A DNA stretch of 64,000 bases from Martinezella rhizogenes (GCF_007002745.1 NZ_SGNY01000003.1:62001-126000); one strand, 5' to 3'. Numbered from the stretch's first letter, positions 47,447 through 56,704 are shown. The notes: a model not told the origin generated them from the sequence alone. Translations and numbers: made by a program.

Positions 47447-47472
47447 CCCGGCGGACCTGATGATCCGCCGGG
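47447..47472 (+). terminator. Hairpin after the Ldh-family gene
   Basis: CCCGGCGGA (47447-47455) pairs with TCCGCCGGG (47464-47472) around an eight-base loop, about 20 bp after the stop codon. There is no strong T run, so termination efficiency is uncertain. Confidence 0.5.
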
Positions 47473-47650
47473 CAAACCGTTTATGGCCGCTTTGCATTTG
47501 CGTCGATATGGACCGGAAATCATTTCCGGCCCGCTTTTGGTCCGCCATCCCGCCATCAAAATGAGGGGATTTTGACGCAGAAAGCCGCTCATCCGGTTTG
47601 GGCTTACGGGAAGGGGACGCGTCCACATAAGCCGCTGGAGCGAAAAAGCC

Positions 47651-47896
47651 TCAGATATCCTGCTCGATCAGGCCACGCAGCAGGGCAATGCTGACGGCAT
47701 TCAGCAGATTGGTGGCACCCAGCCGGTTACGCACAGCTTCCAGTGTGTCCTTCACCTCGGCCTCGGTCCCACCGGTCACAAGGGCGATGTGGGAGGGATG
47801 TTTACCCCGCGCCACCAGTCCCAGATAGTGCCGTTCCCGGTCCGACAGGGCGATCGCGCGCGTCTGGCGATGTTCATGCGGCGTTTTTAAAGACAT
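47651..47896 (-). CDS. Small stand-alone LuxR-type HTH protein
   Basis: Protein of 81 residues that consists almost wholly of a LuxR/GerE-like helix-turn-helix: ALSDRERHYLGLVARGKHPS (compare the usual LTxREREVLxLxAxGxS), then ALVTGGTEAEVKDTLEAVRN and RLGATNLLNAVSIALLRGL. No receiver or autoinducer domain is present, so ligand control would have to come from another protein or from expression level. The recognition-helix region departs from the usual NKEIAxxL pattern. It stands alone between the Ldh-family gene and the AraC gene. Confidence 0.75.
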   Translation of the reverse strand: MSLKTPHEHRQTRAIALSDRERHYLGLVARGKHPSHIALVTGGTEAEVKDTLEAVRNRLGATNLLNAVSIALLRGLIEQDI

Positions 47897-48364
47897 GTTC
47901 TTTCTGCCTCAAAAGAGATTGACCTGCCCGGCGGTGCGATCAGGTAATAATTTCATTCCCCGAGGCCCGCCCGCGAACGTTCTGTCTGCACGCGAACGGA
48001 AACGTCAATTTCGCCAATAGGTTTCATCTGGCACCAGGAATATCCAACAGTGGCCGCTTTCGCAGCCAGCCGGCCCCGCATTGACGTTGTTCCTAGGCAC
48101 AGGGAGTGCTGCCACACCGACATTCGCAAAACCAGAATCGGTTCTGGATCAGAACAATGTGCAGATTCAAAGCTTTGGAATGTTTTCCGTCAAACCCTAA
48201 GGGCCACGCGGCGCTCTAATAAGCGATATACTGCACCGATAGAATAACATCTCGCGCCAAGTTTTACGTTTTTATTGTTATGTTTCGGCACAGGAGCCGG
48301 AAAAATCCGACATAATTCTGAATTTTAATGTGTATTTTCGAAATATTGATGCTGCAAATCTGTC
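47897..48364. other. Non-coding region between the LuxR-type HTH gene and the AraC gene
   Basis: About 468 bp in which I see no convincing gene. It becomes AT-rich towards 48200-48360. Only short ORFs without a ribosome binding site or family signature occur. It should hold the promoter of the small HTH gene and the 3' end of the AraC gene; no clear hairpin terminator stands out. Confidence 0.45.
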
Positions 48365-49405
48365 TTATCCGGCGGAATGATGCGCATGTTTCTTGCGAAT
48401 ATCCGTCGGCGTTGCCCCAAACCAGCGGGAAACGGAGCGCGAAAACGCACCGGGCGTTGAATAGCCCAGTCGATAGCTTATGTCGGACACCGAAAGGTCG
48501 CTTTCCACCAGAAGCTTGAAGCCGGCATTTTTGCGTATGGCGTCTTTTATCTCGTTGAGATTGGTGCCAAGTTCGGCAAGCCGCCGCTGAAAACTCCGTT
48601 CGGAAAGATTGAAGTAGGGGGCGATTTCGCCAAGCGAAAGCTCCGCATCCGACAGCCGCATCTGCATATACCGTTTTACCTGATCGATGAAATGTGTTGC
48701 ATCCGCCGATGTTTCCGGTCGCAGCATCCGGCATTGCAGGTTCATCAGTTCGAACAGCCGCTCATCTGCGTTCGGATTGGCCACGTCGAGGAGCGAGACA
48801 GGAATACGCATCGTGTGGATCGCCTGTGAGAAGCTGATCCGTTTGGTCATTCTTTCTTTAAATAGCTGAATATTATTCGGTTTCTGTCGCTCCAGACCTA
48901 TTTCGACCTGATTGATCCGCTCGCCCAGAATATCGCGAAGGCGCTGGATCAGCACTGTCAGGGAAAGATCCACATATTGATCACGCTTGGCAATAACAGG
49001 CGCGAAGGACCAGGAAAGCGTTACATGTGTGGTATCCGCAACCATGGTGAAATTGCTGTTGTTGGTCGCGTAATAAACGTGATCCTGAAGAAACCGCAGG
49101 AAAGCCCGCACCGTCGGCGCGCTGATCAAACCGTAACCAAATGCACCGGATGCGCCGGCCGGAAATGCGGAGGCGCATTGCAGACCGAAGGCGTCGTCAC
49201 CGGAAATCAAGGCGCAGGTTTCGAGCAATCGGCATAATCTGTCGAGACTTATGCGCTCCGTCAGACTGTCGAAAGTGGCGGGATCAATATTGAGAGCCTT
49301 GCAAATGGGGACGATATCAATCCCCCGCGACCGCGCATAATTGCTAACGCCGGCGGCCAGACCAGCCACCACACTTATCTCGTCACTGACCCTCTTTTCG
49401 GGCAT
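48365..49405 (-). CDS. AraC-family transcriptional regulator (OruR/ArgR-like)
   Basis: Regulator of 346 residues with an N-terminal arabinose-binding-type domain of the PF12625 class (about 12-200; GFGYGLISAPTVRAFLRFLQDH-like) and a C-terminal AraC double HTH. The first HTH is SLGEIAPYFNLSERSFQRRLAELG and the second is SVSDISYRLGYSTPGAFSRSVSRWFGATPTD-like, the canonical AraC signature. Relatives regulate ornithine, proline or virulence functions. The neighbouring Ldh-family enzyme could be a target but is not directly adjacent. Confidence 0.87.
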   Translation of the reverse strand: MPEKRVSDEISVVAGLAAGVSNYARSRGIDIVPICKALNIDPATFDSLTERISLDRLCRLLETCALISGDDAFGLQCASAFPAGASGAFGYGLISAPTVRAFLRFLQDHVYYATNNSNFTMVADTTHVTLSWSFAPVIAKRDQYVDLSLTVLIQRLRDILGERINQVEIGLERQKPNNIQLFKERMTKRISFSQAIHTMRIPVSLLDVANPNADERLFELMNLQCRMLRPETSADATHFIDQVKRYMQMRLSDAELSLGEIAPYFNLSERSFQRRLAELGTNLNEIKDAIRKNAGFKLLVESDLSVSDISYRLGYSTPGAFSRSVSRWFGATPTDIRKKHAHHSAG

Positions 49406-49498
49406 CCCTCGCCTTGGCGTACCATGTTTGGAATTTGTCGCCTGATGGTAAGCTTTGCGTGACCTTTTGTCGAGCGGTCCGAGCCTCAGATATCAAGA

Positions 49499-50092
49499 TC
49501 AGTCGCGGCCGGCGCTTTGTTCCAATACCTGCATGATGGTCTTGCCCGCATCTTCGATCGCGCCGCTATTATCCACCGTCGTCACGTCAAAATCTCCGAC
49601 GACCGCAAGCGAGCTGCGTTCCAGCCGCCGTAGAATATCCTCGCGGCTTTCCCGTCCGCGCTGTTCCAGCCGCCGCGCCAGCACTTCCGGCCGGGCGACA
49701 ATGTTCACTACCCTGAGACGGGAAAAGGCGGAACTGAACTCGGGTAAGGCCGAGCGGGAACCGTTGGCGATGACCACGTCTCCCGCCTCAAGCTGGCGAT
49801 AGACCGCAGCCGGAATACCATATTTCAGCCCATGCGCCTGCCAGGAGACGGCGAATGCGCCCTCATCCTGCAGCCGGTTGAACTCCTGCATTGAAACGGC
49901 ATCGTGATTTTCGCCGCCCGCATCACCACTGCGGGTAATCACCCGACGGGTGAAGTGGAAGCCGGGCCGTCCGGACAATTGCGTTGCCGCATAGTCCATT
50001 AGCGTATCCTTGCCGGCCCCGCTTGGGCCGACAACCACAATCATCGTGCCGGGCGTTTTCTCGCGCCGGCTGCCTTCTCCGTTGCCGGTCAT
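49499..50092 (-). CDS. phnN: Ribose 1,5-bisphosphate phosphokinase PhnN
   Basis: Phosphorylates ribose 1,5-bisphosphate to PRPP, the end step of C-P lyase phosphonate catabolism. The 197-residue P-loop kinase resembles guanylate kinase, with Walker A VVVGPSGAGKDTLMDY and RRVITRSGDAGGENHDAV. It is the last gene of the DUF1045-phnM-phnN run, overlapping phnM by four bases. Confidence 0.93.
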   Translation of the reverse strand: MTGNGEGSRREKTPGTMIVVVGPSGAGKDTLMDYAATQLSGRPGFHFTRRVITRSGDAGGENHDAVSMQEFNRLQDEGAFAVSWQAHGLKYGIPAAVYRQLEAGDVVIANGSRSALPEFSSAFSRLRVVNIVARPEVLARRLEQRGRESREDILRRLERSSLAVVGDFDVTTVDNSGAIEDAGKTIMQVLEQSAGRD

Positions 50093-51225
50093 GCCACGCG
50101 CTTGCCCTGACGCCAGACCGAGCGGGTGACCGGTACGCCATCTTCGCGGTGAACCCGAACCAGATCGGCCCGCAATCCCGTGGCGATACGGCCGCGGTCA
50201 AGAAGACCAACGGTGCGAGCTGGTGTGGCGGTGACCATACGGAGCGCTTCCGGCAGGGTGATGGCGTCCACCTGATCGGCGAGCAGGAATGGTGCGAAAA
50301 GCAGGCTGAACGGCACATAGTCGGAAGAAAGAACATCCAGCACACCGATCTCGGCGAGATCGCGGGCGGCGATGTTGCCGGAATGGGACTTGCCGCGAAC
50401 GATATTCGGAGCGCCCATCAACACACTCATGCCAGCGCTATGCGAGGCTTTTGCAGCCTCGACGCTGGTGGGGAATTCCGCCAGTTTAACACCGTGACCG
50501 ATGGCTTCGCCCACATGCGCTTCGGTGGCGTCGTCATGGCTTGCGACGGTGATGCCGCGCTTGGCGCAGCTGGCGGCCAGATAATCCCGGTGCTTGGCGG
50601 AATATTCGGCCGATGCGGCTTGCCGCCGGCGCACGAACTCGCCAAAAGCCTCGTCGCTCAGCCCGCGCTTCTTCTGGTAATAAAAGATGTACTGGTCCAT
50701 CGACTGGAACTGACGCTGGCCCGGGGAGTGGTCCATCAGCGAAATCAGCCGCACACGCGGATCGGTTTCGAAATCTTCGAAATGTTCCAGTACATCGGCG
50801 GAGGCGACCTCACAGCGCAGATGCAGCAGGTGATCTGCGCGCAGACGGTTCTGATCCGCCGCCGCTTCGATGGCATCAGCCATTTCCCGCATTTCGCCCT
50901 TTTTGAAGCCGCCATCCTCATCCGAGCCGAGCCGCAGGCAATCGAACACGGTGGTGATGCCTGATGACGCAACCTGTGCATCATGGGCCTGAATGGCGGC
51001 GATCTTGTCCCAGATCACGCCGGGGCGCGGTGAATAGTGCTGCTCCAGATGATCGGTATGCAGTTCTACCAGACCCGGGATCAGGAAGTCGCCTTCGAGG
51101 TCTTCTCCGGTTTTGGAGGCGCCTTCACTGATATCCGCAATCTTGCCGTCGCGGATCAGAACGGATCCCAGAATGATATCGTCTTCCAAAACGATACGGG
51201 CATTGGAGAGGGCGTGCTCGGTCAT
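50089..51225 (-). CDS. phnM: Alpha-D-ribose 1-methylphosphonate 5-triphosphate diphosphatase PhnM
   Basis: Metal-dependent amidohydrolase-superfamily enzyme that releases diphosphate from ribose 1-methylphosphonate 5-triphosphate, giving the PhnJ substrate. The 378-residue protein has the metal motif PGLVELHTDHLEQHYSPRPG, SLMDHSPGQRQF, VASHDDATEAHV and SSDYVPFSLL, matching PhnM. Both ends overlap neighbouring genes by four bases, indicating coupling with the DUF1045 gene and phnN. Confidence 0.95.
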   Translation of the reverse strand: MTEHALSNARIVLEDDIILGSVLIRDGKIADISEGASKTGEDLEGDFLIPGLVELHTDHLEQHYSPRPGVIWDKIAAIQAHDAQVASSGITTVFDCLRLGSDEDGGFKKGEMREMADAIEAAADQNRLRADHLLHLRCEVASADVLEHFEDFETDPRVRLISLMDHSPGQRQFQSMDQYIFYYQKKRGLSDEAFGEFVRRRQAASAEYSAKHRDYLAASCAKRGITVASHDDATEAHVGEAIGHGVKLAEFPTSVEAAKASHSAGMSVLMGAPNIVRGKSHSGNIAARDLAEIGVLDVLSSDYVPFSLLFAPFLLADQVDAITLPEALRMVTATPARTVGLLDRGRIATGLRADLVRVHREDGVPVTRSVWRQGKRVA

Positions 51226-51911
51226 GGGTTCGCATCTTTCTTTGGCTGCTGGCCAAGCGGGTGCCAGCGATGAACGGTAAAGGGCGCGCCGCGCGTTTTT
51301 TCGATGAACAAAGCGAGGCCGGAAATGGTGAGAGGCTGATCGACGAATTCGGCAAAACGCGCCGAAAGCACCTCCTGCATGGCGGGCTGGTCGTCTTCGT
51401 CGATACGACCGGTCAGCGTCATATGAAAACGGAAGTCGTCCATGACATGCGGATAACCCCAGAGCGACAGATTTTGCCGCTGGCTTTCCGTCAGCATCTG
51501 TGGCCGCCGGCGGGCAATGTCGGTCTCCGACAGAGGCGCGCGAAACCGGTCAAAATGGTCGACGATCTCGGCGGCAAAATCCTGCAGCGGCTGGTAGGTC
51601 CGGTCCGGAACCAGAGCGAAAAACGGCCCGAGCGCGCCAACGACGACACGCGGAATATCGAAGGCCGGCTGGCTTGCGGCAAAACCTTCGACAGCGGCAA
51701 GAAGCTCGGCCTCGCTGTATTTTTCCGCAAGCTCGAAGGGAGCCTTCAGGGTCGCGTGGAAACCGTAACGGCGGGGTTCTTCCGTCATGTCCGCATAGGC
51801 GTCATGGTCATCATGCAGCGTACCGGAAAATGCATTGCGCCCAAGCCAGCGCGACGCTGCTTCAGTCAGCGGATGATCTTTAGCCGGAGAAAAATAGATG
51901 GCGTAGCGCAC
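51222..51911 (-). CDS. DUF1045 phosphonate-metabolism protein
   Basis: Protein of about 229 residues in the 2H phosphoesterase-like DUF1045 family commonly linked to phn genes. Two H-x-T-like motifs are visible, GFHATLKAPFEL and FRFHMTLTGRI, as in 2'-5' RNA ligase/cyclic phosphodiesterase folds. By position it may act like PhnP, the phosphodiesterase that opens ribose cyclic phosphate, for which no separate gene is seen here (inference). Start taken as GTG 51911 (VRYAIYFSPA), with an upstream GTG at 51920 as the alternative. Confidence 0.85.
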   Translation of the reverse strand: MRYAIYFSPAKDHPLTEAASRWLGRNAFSGTLHDDHDAYADMTEEPRRYGFHATLKAPFELAEKYSEAELLAAVEGFAASQPAFDIPRVVVGALGPFFALVPDRTYQPLQDFAAEIVDHFDRFRAPLSETDIARRRPQMLTESQRQNLSLWGYPHVMDDFRFHMTLTGRIDEDDQPAMQEVLSARFAEFVDQPLTISGLALFIEKTRGAPFTVHRWHPLGQQPKKDANP

Positions 51912-52209
51912 GGCAAGCACTCTTCAGTGTCATGGAAAACCAGGGATGAGAAGCTATTTGGCGTGACTCGCCCGCTTCCCGCAAGGTCAGGAGTGCGAGG
52001 TAATCGCTTTCCGTGACAGAATGATGATGCAGATGGAAAAAAGCACATTCGAAATGCGGTTAAACCCCGGAATGCCCCTTGGGGGGCGCCCGGACATCAG
52101 GACGAATGCGTCAGGGATAAAAATCCGTCTTTGGACCCGTGGTTTTAGCAGGGCGGGATAGGGAAGCTCCTACGGCCTTCGCATACATCCCGCCCTTATC
52201 TTTCATGGT
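51912..52209. other. Intergenic region with hairpin between phnE2 and the DUF1045 gene
   Basis: About 298 bp. A 9-bp inverted repeat (GGGCGGGAT at 52153-52161 and ATCCCGCCC at 52187-52195, loop about 25) lies just after the phnE2 stop and may act in termination. A weak PHO-box-like direct repeat, GCATCAT-4-CTGTCAC on the minus strand (complement of 52013-52030), precedes the DUF1045-phnM-phnN unit. Confidence 0.4.
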
Positions 52210-53559
52210 CTAGTGCTGCGTTTTTCCAATCAGACGCGAACGCAGCGAATTGGAGATATGGTCGAACAGGAAAACGACGAAGAGGATAAGCAGGACCATA
52301 TAGGCAACCTTGTCCCAGTCGGCGTTGGTGCCCATCGCTTCCAGCAGCTTCAGGCCGATACCGCCCGCACCCACAGCACCGATGATCGTGGCGGAGCGGG
52401 TATTGCTTTCCCAGAAATAGAGCGACTGGGAAATAAAGACGGGCAGCACCTGCGGAAGCACGCCGAAACGATTGACGGCAATCGGGGAAGCACCGACCGA
52501 TTTGACGCCCTCGCGCTGCTTGTCATCGACATTCTCCAACGCCTCGGCATAGACCTTGCCGAGCGCTCCGGTATCGGTAAAGAAGATCGCGGCAATGCCG
52601 GGGATCGGTCCGGGACCGAAACTGCGGGTGAAGAACAGCGCCCAGATCAGCATGTCGATCGAACGCAGGAAGTCAAACAGACGCTTCATGCCCCAGTTGG
52701 CAGCCCTGTTGGCGGTGATGTTGCGGGCGGCGATGAAGGCGAGCGGCAGGGCAACGAGCGTGCCGAACAGCGTGCCCACAAAGGCCATGACCAGCGTCTG
52801 CATCAGCTTGGAAAGAATATCTGCATGTTGCCAGACGCTGTTGTCGAGGAAATCATCCACCATATGGCTGATATTGGAGCGCTCGGGATCGAGCCTTTCT
52901 CCCCACAGCGCCAGAGCCGCGAGTTCGCCATAGCCTTTGCCCCAGAATTCCGACTTGGTGTCAAACAGGAAGTTTGCCCATCCAAGGAAGCGGCGCTGTA
53001 CATAGACCTGGCTGGTGCGGATTTCCGCCTGGCCGGCAAAACCGTAATGCACGAGAACCTTGTTACCGTCCTGCTGGATTTCTTCCGGTAGTCCCTCAGG
53101 CGCCCGCGCCTGCTCACCGTTGATGATGACGGGGTAGTTCTTGCCGTCGACATAAACGTCCACCCGGGTCGGCGTCACGTCGAGGCGGTTTTCCATGCCC
53201 GCATAGATCACGCTGTAGCCGCCATCCGGCAAGGGCTGCAACCAGTCGATCTTTGAGTCGACAGGATATTGCCCGCGGCTCGACCATTGCGGTGCCACCT
53301 TGCCATCTTCGAAGCGCAGGCGCGGCTGGGCACGCCAGGAATACCAGTCCTGAATATAGCTCGAGGCACGATCCCAGCGGCCCTGCATGAAAGCCGGCCC
53401 GACATTAAAGAAGAAAAAGCAACTGATGAGATAGACGACGGTGGCGAGAATACCGATCAGCAGACCGTAACGCTTCATGAAGCCGCGTTTGAAAATCGCG
53501 GGATGCGCGGCGGTCAGCCTTTCGCGCTCGGCAGTGTTGAGAATGAAGCTGGAGGACAT
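52210..53559 (-). CDS. phnE: Phosphonate ABC transporter permease PhnE, long form
   Basis: Second of two PhnE-type permeases, 449 residues, much longer than the 328-residue copy. A first helix (LLIGILATVVYLISCFFFFNVG) is followed by about 150 predicted periplasmic residues before the permease core, which shows LALPLAFIAARNI, the EAA-like loop ENVDDKQREGVKSVGASPIAV and GAVGAGGIGLKLLEAMG. The two permeases probably form a heterodimer with PhnC. Its start abuts the other phnE stop (one-base overlap at 53559). Confidence 0.93.
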   Translation of the reverse strand: MSSSFILNTAERERLTAAHPAIFKRGFMKRYGLLIGILATVVYLISCFFFFNVGPAFMQGRWDRASSYIQDWYSWRAQPRLRFEDGKVAPQWSSRGQYPVDSKIDWLQPLPDGGYSVIYAGMENRLDVTPTRVDVYVDGKNYPVIINGEQARAPEGLPEEIQQDGNKVLVHYGFAGQAEIRTSQVYVQRRFLGWANFLFDTKSEFWGKGYGELAALALWGERLDPERSNISHMVDDFLDNSVWQHADILSKLMQTLVMAFVGTLFGTLVALPLAFIAARNITANRAANWGMKRLFDFLRSIDMLIWALFFTRSFGPGPIPGIAAIFFTDTGALGKVYAEALENVDDKQREGVKSVGASPIAVNRFGVLPQVLPVFISQSLYFWESNTRSATIIGAVGAGGIGLKLLEAMGTNADWDKVAYMVLLILFVVFLFDHISNSLRSRLIGKTQH

Positions 53560-54545
53560 CAGGCTGCTCCCCGTCCGAATTCGAAGGATTGATGGCCGAT
53601 CAGTCTGCGGCGCAGCCAGCTGGAAAACTGGTCGACGGCGATGATGGTGATCAGCAGCAGGATGATGATGGCATAGGTCTTGGAAGCATGATCGTTGCCG
53701 ATCGACAGCCGAAACACCTCGCCGATGCCGCCGCCACCGACAGCACCGATGATGGTCGAGGCGCGCACGTTGATTTCGGCGCGCAGCAGCGCGTAGGAGA
53801 CGAAGTTGGGCAGGACCTGTGGCACGATGGCGAAGCGAACGCGTTCCAGCCAGTTTGCGCCGGACGCGCGAAGGCCTTCATCCGGCTTCATGTCGGCATT
53901 TTCCACTACTTCGAAGAACAGCTTGCCCAGAGCGCCGATCGTGTGGACTGAAATCGCGATGATCGCTGCAATCGGACCGATCGAGAGAATGGCGGTCAGC
54001 AAGCCGGCAACGACGATTTCCGGAAAGGCGCGTAAAACTTCCATTACCCGGCGCACGACCCAGCGCACGATCCCGGCACCGACGAGATTGGTGGAGGCAA
54101 AAAAGCACAGTACGAAGGCAAAGCTGGTGCCGATGATTGTCGAAACCAGCGCGATGTTGAGCGTGATGATCAGCTGATAGATGAAGTGCGGGATGTAGAA
54201 GCTATCGGTGATGTAAACACGATCCGCGACGTAGTTATATTTCAGCGAACCGTCCGCATAGGGTGACGGCAGGTCGAACATCGCCCGGAAAATTTCAAGC
54301 GGGCTGTCCGGCACGAAGGTTTTCATGAAGTCGAAGAAATAGGGCAGGCGCTCGAAGAATTTGCCTGAATTGGCCGCGTTGGCAAAATTCAATGAAGCGG
54401 CGAGGATGACGAGGAAGATCACGAGCGAAATAACGGTATAAATCCGTCTTGTCGCAAGCTGCTGTTGATAATGACGCATCACCGTCTGGGACGATGCGCT
54501 CAATCCCTTGGGGGAGAGGGTGCCATGATGCAGTGTGGTCGTCAT
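53559..54545 (-). CDS. phnE: Phosphonate ABC transporter permease PhnE
   Basis: Permease of 328 residues in the phosphonate importer. It has an N-terminal helix (IYTVISLVIFLVILAASLNF), a shorter periplasmic section, the core with FAFVLCFFASTNLV, the EAA loop ENADMKPDEGLRASGANWLERV and GAVGGGGIGEVFRLSIG. It lies between phnD and the long phnE, in the order phnC-phnD-phnE1-phnE2 on the minus strand. Confidence 0.94.
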   Translation of the reverse strand: MTTTLHHGTLSPKGLSASSQTVMRHYQQQLATRRIYTVISLVIFLVILAASLNFANAANSGKFFERLPYFFDFMKTFVPDSPLEIFRAMFDLPSPYADGSLKYNYVADRVYITDSFYIPHFIYQLIITLNIALVSTIIGTSFAFVLCFFASTNLVGAGIVRWVVRRVMEVLRAFPEIVVAGLLTAILSIGPIAAIIAISVHTIGALGKLFFEVVENADMKPDEGLRASGANWLERVRFAIVPQVLPNFVSYALLRAEINVRASTIIGAVGGGGIGEVFRLSIGNDHASKTYAIIILLLITIIAVDQFSSWLRRRLIGHQSFEFGRGAA

Positions 54546-54615
54546 GCCGCTTTTCCTTTATTGGCAAAAGCGGCGGCGCCGCAAGGCACCGCCGCTTCCG
54601 GGTATGATCGCAGGA

Positions 54616-55521
54616 TCAGCCGCCGATAACGGACTTACGGGCGTCGATGATCGTCTGGTAGAAGGACGGGTCGACCTTGATGTAGGCGGTGTTCTTGCCC
54701 TGGGTGAAACCTTGGAAGCAGGCGAGGTCCTTCTTCGGCAGTTCCATGAAGAAGTCTTCGACCTTCTGCTTCATGGCGTCGCCGAGCTTGTTGGTAACCA
54801 TCAGCGGGCCGTTCGGGATCAGCGGCGACTTCCAGACTTCGACGATATCGTCCATGTCGAGGTTGCCCTTCTTGACCATCTGGTAGAGGTTGCCGGCCGT
54901 GTAGCCTTCTTCCCACTTGCCAACGCCCGAACCGAAGGTCGTGCCAACGTCGAACTTCTTGTCGAGAACGGCGAGAACGAGGTTCTCATGGCCGCCACCG
55001 AAGCCGGTCTCGGAGAAGTATTCCTTCACCGGAACGCCGGTTTCCTTCGGGATAGCCACGTTCGGGACGAGGAAGCCGGAGGTGGAGTCAGGGTCGGCAA
55101 AACCGATCTTCTTGCCCTTGGCGTCAGCCAGCGTCTTGATACCGCTGTCCTTGCGGGCAACCATGATCGTGTAATAGCCGGTCGAACCATCGGCGCCAGC
55201 GGTGGTCAGGATCGGATCGACGGCCTTCGGATCGGCAAGAGCGATCTTGGCGTAGGAGGAAGCGCCCATGGAAGCGATGTCGATGGTGCCGCCGAGCAGG
55301 CCCTGGATGACGCCGTTATAGTCCGGCGACGGGAAAACCTGAACTTCGGAAACGCCGGTCGCAGCCTTGAGGCCATCGGCAACGCACTTCGTGTTGCGGA
55401 TCTGGTCGGCTTCGTTTTCAGAACCGTCGAGACCGATACGCAGGACCTTGACGTCCTGAGCCATGGCGGAACCGGCCAGAACGCCAAGGGCGACTGCCGA
55501 AAGAAGGATTTTCTTCAACAT
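54616..55521 (-). CDS. phnD: Phosphonate ABC transporter substrate-binding protein PhnD
   Basis: Periplasmic binding protein of 301 residues. Signal peptide MLKKILLSAVALGVLAGSAMA, then QDVKVLRIGLDGSENE. Family blocks: MGASSYAKIALADPKAVDPI, GKKIGFADPDSTSGFLVP and ENLVLAVLDKKFDVGTTFGSG. It belongs to the PhnD/PtxB family; a phosphonate substrate is supported by the surrounding phn genes. Located between phnC and phnE1 with gaps of about 70-85 bp on each side. Confidence 0.95.
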   Translation of the reverse strand: MLKKILLSAVALGVLAGSAMAQDVKVLRIGLDGSENEADQIRNTKCVADGLKAATGVSEVQVFPSPDYNGVIQGLLGGTIDIASMGASSYAKIALADPKAVDPILTTAGADGSTGYYTIMVARKDSGIKTLADAKGKKIGFADPDSTSGFLVPNVAIPKETGVPVKEYFSETGFGGGHENLVLAVLDKKFDVGTTFGSGVGKWEEGYTAGNLYQMVKKGNLDMDDIVEVWKSPLIPNGPLMVTNKLGDAMKQKVEDFFMELPKKDLACFQGFTQGKNTAYIKVDPSFYQTIIDARKSVIGG

Positions 55522-55606
55522 GGACTTTCTCCTGTTTCCCGGCGAGCCGGAGTTTGTTGTGAAATGTCGGCCCTTGACGCGGGCACAAACGATGCTGAGC
55601 GGTTCC

Positions 55607-56467
55607 TCAGAGCCCGGCGAGAGCGAGCGGTTCGGGACCGGCAGATTGCTGTATCGGCCGTGCGGGAAGCTGCGCGCCGGGAATGTTGATGCTGGTCGAC
55701 GTCATGGTCTCGTCGATGCCGGACCCTTGTGAATCGGTCCCGTAAATCTCCGTGACGGCCGCAGCGGTCAGCTCCGCCGGCGTTCCGTCGAAGACAACAC
55801 GACCCTGCGACATGCCGATGATGCGTTCGCAATAATTGCGCGCCGTATCCAGCGTGTGCAGGTTGGTGATGACGGTGATGCCTTCGCGCTCGTTGATGTC
55901 GCGCAGCGCGTCCATCACGATCTTGGCATTGAGCGGATCGAGCGATGCGATCGGCTCATCGGCCAGAACCATCTTCGGAGACTGCATCAGGGCGCGGGCG
56001 ATGGCGACGCGCTGCTGCTGGCCGCCGGAAAGCGTGCCGGCGGCCTGCATGGCCACATGTTCGATGCCGAGCCGCTCGAGGGCGGCGATTGCCATCAGGC
56101 GCTCATCATTGGTGAAAATGTTGAACAGGCTGAGCGCCGTCGAACGGTGGTTGAGACGGCCAAGCATGACATTGGTGAGCACATCGAGACGCGGCACCAG
56201 ATTGAACTGCTGGAAAATCATGGCGCAATCGCGCTGCCAGTTGCGCAGCGCCGCACCCTTCAGCGACGAAACTTCCATGTCGTTGAAGTGAATGGAACCC
56301 GAAGAGGGATCGACGAGGCGATTGATCATGCGCAGCAACGTCGATTTGCCGGCGCCGGAGCGTCCGATCACACCAACCATCTGACCCTGCGGTATCTCGA
56401 CATTTACGGCATCGACCGCGGTGTGGTTGCCGAAACGGCGCGTGACTTGCTTCAGGTGAAAGCTCAT
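55607..56467 (-). CDS. phnC: Phosphonate ABC transporter ATP-binding protein PhnC
   Basis: ATPase of about 286 residues energising phosphonate import. Walker A is [18 protein letters not shown], the signature is [15 protein letters not shown] and Walker B is [15 protein letters not shown]. The C-terminal end beyond about residue 260 ([16 protein letters not shown]) is a low-complexity tail. ATG 56467 is used; a TTG four codons upstream is also in frame. It is the first gene of phnC-phnD-phnE1-phnE2. Confidence 0.94.
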   Translation of the reverse strand: MSFHLKQVTRRFGNHTAVDAVNVEIPQGQMVGVIGRSGAGKSTLLRMINRLVDPSSGSIHFNDMEVSSLKGAALRNWQRDCAMIFQQFNLVPRLDVLTNVMLGRLNHRSTALSLFNIFTNDERLMAIAALERLGIEHVAMQAAGTLSGGQQQRVAIARALMQSPKMVLADEPIASLDPLNAKIVMDALRDINEREGITVITNLHTLDTARNYCERIIGMSQGRVVFDGTPAELTAAAVTEIYGTDSQGSGIDETMTSTSINIPGAQLPARPIQQSAGPEPLALAGL

Positions 56468-56514
56468 TTCCCCGTCCAATCTTCTTATGACGGGGTTCGA
56501 CCTAACAGCGGTCC

Positions 56515-56532
56515 ATGAACTGCGCGTGTCAG
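56515..56532 (-). promoter_or_regulatory. Weak PHO-box-like repeat upstream of phnC
   Basis: On the minus strand CTGACAC-GCGC-AGTTCAT has the 7-4-7 spacing of PhoB half-sites (consensus CTGTCAT), matching about 5 and 4 of 7 positions. It lies about 48 bp upstream of phnC. The degenerate second half makes this tentative. Confidence 0.3.
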
Positions 56533-56656
56533 TTTAATGAAGAAAATATTACAGAATTCGCAGATACGACGCCCAGGGGTTCGCCGACAAACCTTTCGTC
56601 AGGCAAGTCATGAGCAGGAAATCCCGCCGGGCATGTCTGGAGGCGACAAACAGAAA

Positions 56657-56677
56657 TCCCGGGACATGGTCCCGGGA
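56657..56677 (-). terminator. Terminator at the end of the phnG-L operon
   Basis: TCCCGGGAC (56657-56665) pairs perfectly with GTCCCGGGA (56669-56677) around a three-base loop. On the minus strand it is followed by TTTCTGTTTG, about 30 bp after the hexapeptide-transferase stop codon, isolating this operon from phnC. Confidence 0.75.
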
Positions 56678-56704
56678 CTGCAATTGCCTCGCCATGAGCG
56701 GAGT

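Noticed and set aside
47897..48364. Short ORF near 48050-48247
   Set aside because: No ribosome binding site, no hydrophobic or domain pattern, and atypical composition for a gene here.
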